Shown here piece after piece: positions 1 to 10,387 of a DNA stretch of 64,000 nucleotides; position 1 is the first letter of the stretch, and each line of letters begins with the position of its first letter. The position numbers and the translations under genes were made by a program. Below the pieces are notes generated by a model, which saw only the letters and a list, made by a program, of their open reading frames with translations, did no database searches and was not told the DNA's origin. This DNA is from Bathynomus jamesi (Eukaryota; Arthropoda; Malacostraca; Isopoda; Cirolanidae), in NCBI GenBank assembly GCA_023014485.1, contig JAJOZX010003305.1, positions 276,501-340,500 on the forward strand, written 5' to 3'.

Positions 1-2050
1 AGTGATTCTGGCATTTTTATAATTTCATGATCAAGTATTGTCTTTCTTGATAATTTTTCAAAATTTATAAAATTAATCTATGAATATGGGTTTGTGAAAT
101 AAACCTCTGAAAGAAAGTAAAATTTATGAAAATATTTACATAAAAATGAAATCTACATCCAATTACACGAGAGGGACCATGGGGTCAGTTTGATCCCAAA
201 TGGATGAAATGACACACACCTCCTCAAGGAATACAGTAGAAGCAATGAAATTTTGATATATCACAGAAAAAAGTATCATGTAGTATTACATGGAAATGGA
301 GGTCACCAATTAGCAGCAACTATTTAAAAAACACTTGGGATCAAATAGACCCCCATGGTTCCTGATGAGGGTTAAATTCTCTATACTAGTGGCATTCAGA
401 TTTATTTTGGGCAGAGCCGCATGGCTCTAGAGAGCCACGTGTAATAAAATAAAACTACAAAGTGACAAAAATCAGTAATTTTTATATTTCAGAAAATCTT
501 AGGACGAATTTAAATACAAACCAATTTGTAGCACAGAAACCTCTTAATTAATGACCATTGAAATTGTTTTGTGTCAGAAAGAATTCTATCTGGTTGGATT
601 TTTCTTTGAAATTGCGGGACGCATCAGCAACACGTACGTTAAAGGGTCGATGATGAAGGGGACAGGGTCTGAGGACCGCTGCCCTAGACTGACAGTATCA
701 CTTCCTCTAGAATAGAATTATGTCTACTATAGGGCTCATCAAATATTTGATAATGATCTAGGACACACGAGGTCTTCGGAACACACAACGCAATAGGGTT
801 GTGTGTCCCAAAGTATATGCAAAGTATGTGGTATATTATTCATTTTCTTTATCAGCGAAGCAGAGCTAACAATCGTGTTCATTGTGACATCCTCAGGAAT
901 GTCATAACTAATGAGCTTAACTCAGATGTGTCACCATGGTTTGAGACATTGCTTACACATTTCTTTGCAGTGTGATATCGTTTCCAGTTTAAGATTGTCA
1001 AAAAAATTACACGTTTTTATGTAATTCCCATAAAAATGTCATTGAAGTCTATAAAATTCAATTTACGATGACACCATGTCTAAGTCACACTAAATACATC
1101 TATTGCGTAGATCAGTATAGCAAACATTAATTCATAATGTTTGCTAGTGCGTAACTTTAATGACATCAATAAGAAGTCACTCGATAAATACAATTTTTAT
1201 TCATCCTCCTTTTCCGTCCATGCGAAGAGTGACCTCTAATCGATAAATTTTGATAATGTGAACTTCTTCCATTTGAAGATCTTCTAAGCTTTAAAAATAG
1301 GAAAATAAATTGCAGAATTTTCATCCGAGAGAAAATAGGAAAATAAAATCTATTTCCTTTTATGATCGAACATCGCTGAATCGAAATTTCCATATCTGAA
1401 AACATCATTTCGAGATATTCAAAATTCCGTCTTTTATATTAATTTATTTTATCTTTTTATTCAAATTTTTTATTATCATTTTTACTACTTTTCTCCTTTT
1501 ATATCAACATTTTTCTTTTATTTTTACCGAAAATAACATCCCAACCAAAAACGTTTGTTTACTGAACGTTTATAAATGTTTTAAGAATGTTTTAAAAAAA
1601 ACCATTCATAAGTGGAGTGGATTTTTAAAAAAAATATTTTCACCAAACTGAATTTTTTAATTTTTCATTTTGTTTATTTTCACACATTCAATCCTTTCTC
1701 TCCTTTTCCTTTCACTTTGCCTCGTTTACAGTGTGATACACAAATCATATTTACGATTACGTAACTGACAAAGAGGACAATATAAAAAAGGGTACATTTT
1801 CCATTTTCCTTCTGCTGATTATCACAATGACACCCATTATAAGTTGAAAATGAAAGAAATAGGGAAACTTCTTGCACAACAAAGAACATTATGGTTCATT
1901 GCTCGTTTGAGGAGAAGTAAAACAATTTTTTAAGTTTTTACACATTTTTAAAAAAATGTAGTAAATGTGTGAGTGCGTGTATATATGTATGATATATGTA
2001 TGGTGTAAAGCAACTTGAAAATTACATATCATAAATTTGAAAATTTTGTA
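1..2050. other. AT-rich stretch without a recognisable gene
   Basis: I see no convincing gene here. Short open frames near 1166-1408 and 1680-1889 on the minus strand have low-complexity composition and no motif I know. The only structure found is the inverted-repeat pair at 171-363, listed separately. Confidence 0.6.
171..363. repeat. Small inverted-repeat (MITE-like) segment
   Basis: Positions 171-199 and 335-363 are imperfect reverse complements of about 29 bp; both contain the block ACCATGGGG/CCCCATGGT and the block TTTGATCCCAA/TTGGGATCAAA. The spacer is about 135 bp and AT-rich. This is the shape of a short non-autonomous DNA element. I could not define a target-site duplication, so the family is unknown. 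Confidence 0.45.
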
Positions 2051-2077
2051 AAATACTCCTATTAGCATTTTATTTGA

Positions 2078-3235
2078 TCACCAATTTGCTGGAAGGCAGT
2101 TAAATAATTCTTCTTTTTCTGTATGCTTCTTGATTAGTTCCTGTATGACGACATCGATACTTTGCAGTTTATCATTTAATATTTTTCTGATGTTGTTATC
2201 TTTACAATTACTTAATTTTGCAGTCACTCTTTTTCTCTTTCGAAACAATGCTCTCTTTTGTCTCTCGAACCTGCTTCTCTTTCCTCTTTGTTGTATCTTT
2301 AGGACATGTTTTTCCTCAATTTCTAACGTCTTCTCCTCTAAAGTCATTAGCATCTCCTCCGTTGTCTTGGCCTCGAAAATGGTTTTCCAATCTATTACTT
2401 CCATGCTGGATGTCACATCTTCCCAGTTTATAACTTTGGAGTGAAAATTTAAAATTTCGAATTTGCTTCTTTCTGTTGTGCGTGTTCTTTCCTTTCTTGT
2501 TGCCTTTATATTAGTTGTTATTTCAATGATGTTGTGGTCCGATATCATAGTTGGGGATATTTCTACATTATCAATTAGATTACTGTTGTTTGTGAATACC
2601 AAATCTAGGCAGTTGTTTTTTCTTGTGTTTTCTGTTATTTCTTGCGTTAACATAAATTCATCAGCTAGAGCTAGTAGCATTTTTACCTGCTCCTGGTCTT
2701 CTCGTGTGCCCCCCTTGTCCTGGTGTATACATATATTTTTTCCTATCCTTTTATATTTCATGAATGGGAAATTAAAATCACCAAAGAGAAAAATATTTGG
2801 GGTTGGAGAGTGTAGATCTTTTACCAAGTTTCTTACCTCTGTAATGGAATCTGAAAATTTTGAGGTTGGCGTGTTTGGGGGTCTGTACATTAAAATTAGA
2901 ACCATATTTAATTCTTCAATTTTTGCTGCTACACATTCTACGTAGCTATTTGAGGTACTTATAGCCATTTCTGCTATGTGCCTTTCGCGTGTATAAATAG
3001 CACATCCTCCTTTTACGTCTCACTGTTCTGTCGGCTCGGAGGATGTTACAGTTGTCAATTTGTATTTCTTTTTTGTCAATACAGAACTCACAATTTTCAC
3101 AGTTCGCCTGCCAGTCATTTAGATGAATTTCCGTGAGGCATGCAAAGTCTGCTCCAGCTTCTTGCATGAGTCCTTTCAGGTATTAAACTTTGTTCGTGGA
3201 ATGGTTTGATTTAAGACCCTGAATGTTGGCTAGGA
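2078..3235 (-). pseudogene. LINE A ORF2 endonuclease domain and linker (broken)
   Basis: This is an apurinic-type (exonuclease-endonuclease-phosphatase) endonuclease, the domain that nicks target DNA in LINE retrotransposition. The frame from 3235 has a NIQGLKSNHS-type start and LTEIHLND, the usual catalytic-Glu segment. The longer frame from 2968 continues with YRPPNTP, GDFNFP, CLDLVFTNN and ISDHNIIE, matching the order of conserved endonuclease blocks ending in the SDH motif. About 110 further residues, Lys- and Arg-rich, form the linker towards a reverse transcriptase that is missing here. The frame changes near 2968-3000, and there is a stop after NCLPANW at 2078. A remnant, not a functional gene. 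Confidence 0.75.
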
Positions 3236-3465
3236 TTATTTTTATTTTTTTCTCTTTCGTTTTCGCATATAGGTGGTTCCGATTTGTTTTCCAATGGGGG
3301 TGCCGGTTTCGTTGCCTTGTGGTCCTCCGAGAATTTACCTCTTTTTATCTTTGTCGTGCCTTTGTTCGTACCTTCTGTCCGGCTCTCGGATTCCTATATT
3401 TATATTTGTCAGCTGGTTTTTTAATTGCTGGAGAGTATTTAGCAGCTGAAATGTGTTGGCTGCGT

Positions 3466-4317
3466 CTAAAAAATTGGCACTCTTCTTTGATGTTCGTTTT
3501 TTCTGTTCACTCGTTGCGTTCCTTTGAGGGTGGTGGTACCGGCATTTTTTCTATATTTGCAACCCCCATATCTTGCATTAGTGTTGCAGACCGTAAGACG
3601 ATGGAACTTGCATTTCTTACCAAATTTGCAGTATCCACTCGTGTAATGCGCGTTGCATAATGTGGGATGTGCATATATGCATTGCCCATCCCGATATCTG
3701 CAGTTCTCTTTCGCGTAGTATTTACATACGATATTTTCTACGCTTCTACTTCTTTTCTTATTATTTTCAAAGTTCTTAACTTTGGCATTATCATTATTTT
3801 TCTTTGGCTGTTTATTTTCTACGTTTTTAGTTGTCTTTTTATCATTTCGCTCGTTGGACCGTTTGACTACTTCGCAACTTTTACTTATTTCTTTTCTTTC
3901 AGCTATGTCTTCCTTCCGTATTATATTGTTTATATTGTTATTCGTTATTAAATTGTTGTTCGTTATTATGCTGTTATTTGTTATTTCGTCTTCTCTCTCA
4001 TCCACCCGGTTTTTCGTTGGGACCATTCCGGACCCATGTGTCCCCATTATTTCATTCTTTTTTGTAACTTTTGAGTCTGCTCTCTCCATTTCTTTAAAGA
4101 CCGCGAAAGAATTTACGGTCTGTGTACATGCGCCACATAGAAATTTGATCTCCACGACGTGATTCGCGTTCGAGACAAGAGTTATTTCCCTATCATTCCA
4201 ATTCATGCAGATAAAGTCATTTAGTCATTGACAGAAATCACATCTAATCGCCAAGTTCTCCGTTGTTACCAGATTGCACAAATTACAGATTAAGTGAGAA
4301 TTTGGACCCATAGCCAT
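3466..4317 (-). pseudogene. LINE A ORF1: PHD-like finger plus tandem CCCH zinc fingers
   Basis: Read on the minus strand from an ATG at 4317. The first 60 residues have a PHD-like cysteine pattern (CNLC, then CDFC, then FLCGAC) with one in-frame stop after CDFCQ, so an open frame resumes at 4206. A polar Asn/Lys-rich linker follows. The C-terminal third has CCCH fingers: one with spacing C-x7-C-x6-C-x3-H (CKYYAKENC onward), a canonical C-x8-C-x5-C-x3-H (CNAHYTSGYCKFGKKCKFH), and the start of a third (CNTNARYGGC). PHD fingers are known in ORF1 of some CR1-group elements; CCCH fingers usually bind RNA, so an RNA-packaging role is likely. The arrangement recurs, degraded, at 61574-62340. Neighbour: the endonuclease ORF directly downstream. 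Confidence 0.65.
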
Positions 4318-4330
4318 GCTATTCTTTAAT

Positions 4331-4728
4331 TAGCGTAAAAAGAAATACCCACACAAATTCTTTATTTATTTATTTTTATTTCTATTTCGTTCCTTTCGAT
4401 GGTCGAGGGTATTTCGAGGGTTTTCTGACCTTTGCGTTTTATGACCTTTTTCCTGCCTTCTTTCAAACTTTCTTGAATGCCAACCGTATTTCGTTTTGAA
4501 TATATACGTTGAAACTGGTGATAAATTATGTAAGCTGTTTCGCATTTTCTTAATTTTAATGAATTTCAGTTTATAATTTATATGCACGGATTCACTGATA
4601 CTTTATACACTTTGGGATGTAAACAGAATAAACCGCCGAGTAGATTATTCCTTTCTAATTTGGGTGTTAAATAGAGAGAGCAAGACAGCACGTCCATTCA
4701 CCACATGGTACAAGCCTTATATATATAT

Positions 4729-4792
<64 letters not shown>

Positions 4793-5200
4793 GATAATAA
4801 AGAATTACTGGGATGATGGGAATATATAAACGATGCATGTATGCTTCAATAAATATATATGATATATATGTACACACTATGAAAAATGGCTGGCTATGCC
4901 CTCTATGGCAACTGGTTGCTTAAGCCATTTGGCTGATTTACACTTTCTAAACCGATTGCTGAGGCCAAGAGCGTTATTATGCGTCTGGGATGTCCAGACG
5001 AAGGATGCGCTCTCTCCTCTCCTCTCTCTTAGGTTAGGTTTGGGTGGTAGCTTGGGGGATTCCCCCTAGCTTGTGGCAGCTTGGGGGATTCCTCCTTGCT
5101 TGCATGACACTTTTTTGTTGCACTGGCACCACAGAGGGAGGGGGAGGGGTTGGCACTGGCACTCAATTGATCAACATTGCATGCAATTGCACTCTACCAT
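4331..5200. other. Unassigned stretch with AT microsatellite and short TTAGG tract
   Basis: No gene seen. It contains a (TA)n tract at about 4718-4789 and a short TTAGGTTAGG stretch near 5031. The G-rich stretch 5040-5160 repeats the phrase CTTGGGGGATTCC twice (near 5051 and 5080). Confidence 0.6.
4718..4789. repeat. (TA)n microsatellite
   Basis: An almost pure TA dinucleotide run of about 70 bp, with one interruption near 4729. Confidence 0.95.
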
Positions 5201-5205
5201 TTTGT

Positions 5206-6150
5206 GGGCATACTACTCATTCTTATGCCGATGATTCCACTCTTCACTTCTCCAACCGCTTCTCAAAGCGTCCTCTCGACAGTCACTCCATGATTCGTGT
5301 AGGACGGCTATGGAGCAGCTGACCTCTGGTCTTTCTGCTATCTCTGATTGGGACAGAAAAAAATCTTGTGGCTTTAAATGCCTCAAAAGCTCCGTTCCTC
5401 CATCTGTTACTCGTCACAATCTTCCACACGACTATCCCCTTACCTTCAACAACACATAACTGAATCCTTCCTCTTCTCTTAACCTTCATGGCATTTCCTT
5501 TTCTTGTGATCTTTCTTGGAAAGATCACTTATACACTCTTTCCAAAACGGCTTCTAAGAGGTTAGGTGTGCTGTACCGGCTTCGCAATTTCTTCTCTCCC
5601 ACTCAGTTGCTATCTCTGTACAGGGGTCTTGTCCGACCCTGTATGGAGTACGCTCGTCATGTGTGTGGTAGCTCAACCCACACAGCCGTACTTGACCGGG
5701 TGGAATCAAAGGCTTTTCGTCTCATCAATTCCCCGCCTCTTACTGTCTTCAATCCCTCTTTGTTTGCCGCAGTGTTGCCTCACTCTCTCTTTACTATCAC
5801 TATTATAACGGACACTGCTCTTCTGAACTGTCTAACTGCATGCCTTCTCCTTTAAGGAGAGCACGCAGTACCAGACTTTCGACACTTTATCATTCCTTTT
5901 CTGTTCAACTCTCTAACGCAATGGTTAATTGGTATATTCAAGCTTTCATCTAATCAACCGGTGAGCTCTGGAACAATCTTCCTCAGTCCATCTTTTCCCC
6001 TATGTATGACCTCCAATCTTTCAAACGCAGTGTCTTGGCATCTCGAAAACCTTGGACCTTGATTTTGGCTCTCTTCGTCTTCTATGTGGCGGGGGGGAGG
6101 GGGCGCTTTTGCGGACATTTGCCCTTGACCACTCTTTACTGCATAAAAAA
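5206..6150 (+). pseudogene. LINE family B reverse transcriptase remnant, C-terminal part
   Basis: The frame near 5206 reads HTTHSYADDSTLHFSNRF, the YADD catalytic box of a LINE reverse transcriptase. About 350 bp later a second frame (5568 on) gives LYRLRNFFSPTQLLSLYRGLVRP followed by CMEY, typical of the thumb/C-terminal region of Jockey- or CR1-like elements, and the stretch near 6085-6135 (ALLRTFALDHSLLH-like) resembles a LINE C-terminus. Several frameshifts and stops separate the pieces. The same family appears on the minus strand at 57245-57910, with the identical SYADDSTLHFS box. Non-functional. Confidence 0.7.
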
Positions 6151-6748
6151 ATTCAAATAGGCCTTATGTAAATCCAAGAGAAGCCTACGTGACTGCACGC
6201 ATGTAAACATCCAAACACATTCCAACATGTTCTTACTGGAACCTATGACGTAGTTTGTACAACATATGAGGTGTGGGAATACCACTCAAGTGATGACACA
6301 CCAAAGGTTCGTTCAATACTGTATTCATAAACAATTTTAGTGTTTAAATAGTACTTGATATAATTAAATCACTTATTATTGTCAAAAGGTAACATAAGTT
6401 AATTAAATAGTATAAAACAGTTACAAATTTGTAAAACTCATAATATATGGTATTTTAAAATTGTTTCAAAGTTCCAAGGTTAGTTGGGAAAAAGAAGTAC
6501 AATTGTCTTTTCTAATGCGAATTGAAAATTGAATTTGAGATGAGGGATAAACAGCGCACAGCGCATATAAATTAATCAATCAGGGAGTCGAAAATAGGGC
6601 ATCAGAGAGAGACCTGTGACAGGCAATTAGTCAGAGGAAGAAGAGTGGAGCGAATTAATGAAACAATTACCAGCCTCTGCGCAGGAACTTCCTAGAAAGT
6701 TAATAACAAAGTTCAGCTCAATCAATTAAGATACTGTTTATATACTCT
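6151..6748. other. AT-rich stretch, nothing recognised
   Basis: No open frame of interest, no inverted repeats at the ends, and no family motif that I can identify. Confidence 0.5.
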
Positions 6749-6905
6749 GGGTAGCCTGGGTAGCCTAGTGGTTAAGAAGCTGGGCTGCTGGTGGGGCGTG
6801 GTTCAGATTCCACGTTAAACTGTAGGTCTACGGTGGAGTGACAAGCTTGAATTTCGTCAGAATGAACAATTCGGGCGGAAGCTAAACCAAGGTTAACCAA
6901 GGTGT
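6749..6905 (+). mobile_element. tRNA-derived SINE, 3' part (second tRNA-like head and tail)
   Basis: The segment begins with an A-box-like TAGCCTAGTGGTTAAG and a B-box-like GGTTCAGATTCC, the internal RNA polymerase III promoter elements of a tRNA. It continues into the body shared with four other copies (ACTGTAGGTCTACGGTGGAG, then CGTCAGAATGAACAATTCGG) and ends CTAAACCAAGG before a (TA)n tract. It lacks the first tRNA-like head seen in the copies ending at 47405, 54668 and 60830. Five copies in one window indicate a family active in this genome. Confidence 0.8.
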
Positions 6906-6908
6906 GTT

Positions 6909-6910
<2 letters not shown>

Positions 6911-6952
<42 letters not shown>
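6911..6952. repeat. (TA)n microsatellite
   Basis: A pure TA run between the SINE tail and the left end of the Tc1-like element, whose TA target overlaps it. Confidence 0.95.
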
Positions 6953-6955
<3 letters not shown>

Positions 6956-7117
6956 GGGTTAGACAAAATAATATGAACACCCGCCGATTTCACCGGTTAT
7001 CTTTACGGACTGCTCAGACACAAAGTAAACGGTCAAATGACTGGCAAACCTATTTAAATGCGTAACAGAGAGTGTATACGTCATGTTATAACCCTCACGT
7101 TGTTTTTACAGACCTGA

Positions 7118-7738
7118 GTGAATTATGAATTAGCAGTTATGAAAGACCTGTCAGACTTCCAAAGAGGGCAAATTGTCGGAGCGCGGATGGCTGGTGCATC
7201 GGTGACGAAAACCCTCTCAGATGTTCAATGTATCCAGAGGAACTGTCTCTATGGTCATGTCTGCATACCAAAACCATGGAAAGACAAGCACCGACAAATG
7301 CAATAGTGGATGCAAGAAGAAGCTGTGTGATCGAGACCGCCGGGTGCTAAAGCGCATTGTGACAAAGAACCATAAGACCACAGCTCCAAAAGTGACTGCA
7401 GAGCTTAACCAGCATCTTGCAAGCCCGGTATCGACCAGAACTGTACGTCGCGAGCTCTATGGAGCTGGATACCATGGGAGGGCTGCAATTGCCAAACCCT
7501 TCCTTTCACACATCAACATTGAGCGGCGCAGAAAATGGTGTAATGACCATAAGAATTGGTCAATGGACCGGTGGAAGAATGTAGTCTACTCTGACGAATC
7601 CTCCTTTACGCTATTTCCATGTTCCGGTCGAGTTTACGTCTGGAGACAGCCTAAAGATGCTTATGACCCCGACTGCCTGACCCCAACCGTTAAGCATGGA
7701 GGCGGATCTGTGATGGTTTGGGCAGCAATATCGTGGAA
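7118..7738 (+). pseudogene. Tc1-like transposase, N-terminal part
   Basis: Tc1-like transposases bind the terminal inverted repeats and cut and paste the element at TA sites. The first frame (7118-7306) begins the N-terminal DNA-binding helix-turn-helix (LSDFQRGQIVGARMAG). The frame then shifts near 7220 to VSRGTVSMVMSAYQNHGKTS, continuing through the paired-like second domain (TTAPKVTAELNQHL, STRTVRREL) to the first catalytic Asp in VVYSDESSF and the GGGSVMVWAAIS block. At 7739 the coding sequence is cut by the mariner insertion. The continuation is at 9069. Confidence 0.9.
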
Positions 7739-7740
7739 TA

Positions 7741-9066
7741 CAGGGTGTCCCAAAAGTCCCTATCTATTTTGTTGAAATAGGCTGAATTTCAAATAAATGT
7801 TACACTGACCTGAATACAGATGTATTTCTATACAAATTACAAGTATTACACCATTAAAATCTTTAATTAGTACTTTCCACATGTGCTCCATCTGTATCTC
7901 TGCAAATCTCAAAGCGGTCAGCTGCATTGCGGAACACATTTCCGAGCATTTCAGGGGTTATTTTCTCAACTGCTTGCCTAATGCGATCTCGCAGATCTGG
8001 TAAATCTCGAATATTTCTGCGATAGACCTCTGATTTAATGAAACCCCAAGCAAAGAAATCCAATGGGATCAAATCCGGAGATCGCGTTGCCCAGGGCCCA
8101 TTTCACCCACGTCCAATCCAACGATTTGGAAAACGCTCGTTTAGGTATGTCTGAACAATTCTGGCATAATGACATGGTGCCCCATCCAGCTGAAAGACTA
8201 CATTGTCGAGAATGCCATCTTCAAGAAGTTGAGGTTCTAGAAAATTTTGAAGCATATCAAAGTAAACAGGCCCTGTCACTGTAGCCTCTGCAAAGAAAAC
8301 GGGCCCGTAAATCTTAGACTTCGTCATTCCAAGCCACACGTTGACTTTAGGTGTTTCTTTCCCATTCAGTGAACTCAGTTGGCTTTTCATTAGCCTAGAT
8401 GCGACAATTATGTCGATTGATTTTACCACAGGTGTGAAAAGTCGTCTCATCGCTAAACAAAATGTGGTCCATTAAATTGTTATTTTGGATTTGTTCGACC
8501 AGTTCCGCGCAAATTACTGCTCTTTTTGGAAAATCTTCCTCGTGTAAGCTGTGTAACAGCTGAATGTGATAACACTTCTTCTTCAAGGTCGAACGCAAGA
8601 TTCTGTGAACAGTTGTTTTGGGTATGGTCAATCTGTGGGATGCTTGGCGAACTGACATTCTTTGATCGTCTTTGAACATTATGCGAACAGATTCAATGTT
8701 TTGTTGTACTCTTCTTGGGCGTCCACTTCTTCCTTCATCATGCACAGATCCAGTCCTTTTGAATTTGTTCACCAATTCACGAATTACTTTATCTTTCGGT
8801 CGAGGCTTATGAAACCTTCTTGAGAATTGGTCTCTAATTTCACATTTCATTCCTCTGATGCGACATGTTACTATCATGACGCGTTCATGCACATCCATCA
8901 CCAATGATATGGATCTGAAAAAATTAATTAAAAATTTAAAAATAATTAAAATAGAAATCTAATGCATGTATTTGTCTAGAAAGGTGCATGCAATCATGTC
9001 ATTAAAACATTCATTTGAAATTCAGCCTATTTCAACAAAATAGATAGGGACTTTTGGGACACCCTG
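7741..9066 (-). mobile_element. Complete mariner-family transposon (DD41D-type spacing)
   Basis: Ends are inverted repeats of about 60 bp beginning CAGGGTGTCCCAAAAGTCCC, with one mismatch by eye near position 55. TA dinucleotides at 7739-7740 and 9067-9068 are the target duplication inside the Tc1 transposase. The internal transposase reads on the minus strand. Because removing 7741-9066 and one TA restores the Tc1 reading region, this insertion is clearly younger than the Tc1 copy. Confidence 0.93.
7863..8904 (-). pseudogene. Mariner-family transposase, one frameshift and one stop
   Basis: Read from the ATG at 8904. It starts with the helix-turn-helix region (REL VNKFKRTGSV, then GRSGRPRR, the usual linker, then SHRLTIPKTTVHRIL). 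The catalytic core shows ILFSDETTFH (first Asp), VFQLDGAPCHYA (second Asp) and SPDLIPLDFFAWG (third Asp). I count about 41 residues between second and third Asp, which would place it with DD41D (rosa-like) elements rather than classical DD34D mariner. A frameshift lies near 8400-8450 and an in-frame TGA near 8082, so it is inactive as it stands. It fills the element between its inverted repeats. Confidence 0.88.
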
Positions 9067-9068
9067 TA

Positions 9069-9499
9069 CTCTTGGCCCAGCTGTAGTACTGCATGGTAGG
9101 GTTAACGCCCAGGTCTATCTGTCAGTATTGGCTGACCAGGTCCATCCCATGGTCCAAACGCTGTTTCCCAATGGCGGCGCCGTCTTCCAGGATGATAATG
9201 CACCAATCCACACCGCTGGGGTCGTTAAAAACTGGTTTGAAGAACATGTTAGTGAAGTAGAACGCTTGGATTGGCCTCCACAATCCCCAGATCTTAACAT
9301 TATCGAGCATCTGTGGTGTCAGTTGGAGCAGCAGGTCAGAAGCCGATTCCCACCGCCGGCGTCTTTGGAGGAACTGGAGCAGGGTTTGCTCGAAGAATGG
9401 CTCAGGATTCCTCTAGCCACTGTCCAAAAGCTGTATGAATCAATTCCCCGACGCATTGCAGCTGTTATTGCCGCTAAAGGAGGACCAACTCCATATTAA
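9069..9499 (+). pseudogene. Tc1-like transposase, C-terminal part
   Basis: This continues the frame cut at 7739. It contains VFQDDNAPIHTAG (second catalytic Asp) and WPPQSPDLNIIEHLW (third residue, Glu). By my count there are 36 residues between that Asp and Glu, slightly more than the 34 of classical Tc1. It closes with the usual C-terminal block (LYESIPRRIAAVIAAKGG) and a stop about 25 bp before the right inverted repeat. Confidence 0.9.
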
Positions 9500-9551
9500 G
9501 AATAAAAACCGCCATTTATCAAGGTGTTCATATTATTTTGTCTAACCCCTG

Positions 9552-9592
9552 TATATATATATATACAATATATATATATATATATATACATA
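9552..9592. repeat. (TA)n tract
   Basis: Imperfect TA-rich run between the Tc1 right end and the next terminal repeat. Confidence 0.9.
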
Positions 9593-9682
9593 CAGGTGGC
9601 CCCCGGTTTATGCGCATTCGGTTTATACGTTTTCAGAGTTATGTGGTTGACGAATTACTACCACTTTCACTTTTATGCGCAC
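9593..9682 (+). repeat. pogo/Tigger-type transposon terminal sequence
   Basis: The sequence CAGGTGGCCCCCGGTTTATG, preceded by TA, has the form of the ends of pogo/Tigger elements (CAG at the end, TA target, two similar GGTTTAT blocks). No matching inverted end is found nearby. A pogo-type transposase tail lies at 16149-16420 beyond the next element, so the 6-kb element may have inserted into, or recombined with, a pogo copy. That relation is inference. Confidence 0.5.
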
Positions 9683-10123
9683 TAGTCCGGTAGCACAGAA
9701 CCTGATTTTACTGGAACCCTGCATTGTTTGTGATAAAGCAAATTTTTGCATATTTTGAAAGCTTATACCACCCCATTCAGGAATCCATCGGGTATACACC
9801 TGATCCCAGCTTGGCTTTTTCAATATGGCCGCCATTTTCCAAGATGGCCGGCGAAACTGAAAAATCGCATATCCTGGTCAATACTTGATGGATTTTGATG
9901 ATCTTTGTGTCATTTCTAGGGGTTTTTAGGATGATGAGTTGATCTGGAGGGGTTGCAGATACTTTGGGAGTCGTTTTGACCCACATTCGTCAATACTCAA
10001 GGTCATTGGATGTCAAACGCCCCCCGAAATAAAGAATATCCCATATCCCGGGCAGTCGTGGAGATATTTTGGTGATCTTACTGTCGTTTTTATGGTTTTG
10101 GGCGTGACTGAGTAGTTCTATAG
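9683..10123 (+). repeat. Left long terminal inverted repeat of the 6-kb element
   Basis: This is the reverse complement of 15284-15713 over nearly its whole length, with scattered substitutions and small indels. Matching landmarks are ATTTTGAAAGCTTATACCAC, ATGGCCGCCATTTTCCAAGA and ATATCCCATATCCCGGGCAG. Divergence between the arms looks like several percent, so the insertion is not recent. Confidence 0.9.
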
Positions 10124-10387
10124 GGTTTAAAATGAAATCAGGGATTATTTTCCCCATGGTAAGGTGAATTCCAATATGTCTAATTATTCCTCTTATTTTT
10201 TTCAGGTTGTTGAGATTATTTTATTAATGCTGATGGTGTTGCCCACCTGGTGGTTTGATGACGTCTTGGTTGTGCTGATTCCAAAATTGTTTTTTGACTC
10301 CTGAATATGGAGAATATAGCAGGTGAGCATTGCTTAGTTTTCATTTGCTGGGGATAAATTATTTAAATGCGATTTGTACTCTGAAGA

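Larger units (their letters stand above)
2050..4330 (-). mobile_element. Non-LTR retrotransposon, LINE family A, copy 1 (5' portion)
   Basis: On the minus strand this holds, in order, an ORF1 with a PHD-like finger and CCCH fingers (4317 to 3466) and the endonuclease and linker part of ORF2 (about 3235 to 2078). A second, more decayed copy lies at 58965-62345 and shows the same order, plus the beginning of a reverse transcriptase. Copy 1 stops before any reverse transcriptase motif, so it has lost its 3' part, the opposite of usual LINE 5' truncation. The endonuclease style and the PHD-bearing ORF1 recall the CR1/Jockey group; the clade is not certain. Confidence 0.7.
6953..9551 (+). mobile_element. 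Tc1-like DNA transposon, interrupted by a mariner element
   Basis: The two ends are 29-bp inverted repeats beginning CAGGGGTTAGACAAAATAAT (6953-6981 and 9523-9551), each next to a TA dinucleotide. The transposase reads on the plus strand in two parts, 7118-7738 and 9069-9499, separated by a complete mariner insertion at 7741-9066. Without that insertion the element would be about 1.27 kb, a little shorter than the 1.3-1.6 kb typical of Tc1-like elements. The coding part has at least one further frameshift near 7220, so the copy was probably dead or dying apart from the insertion. Confidence 0.93.

Noticed and set aside
5040..5160. G-rich repeats as a regulatory site
   Set aside because: Two copies of a short phrase with no further support.
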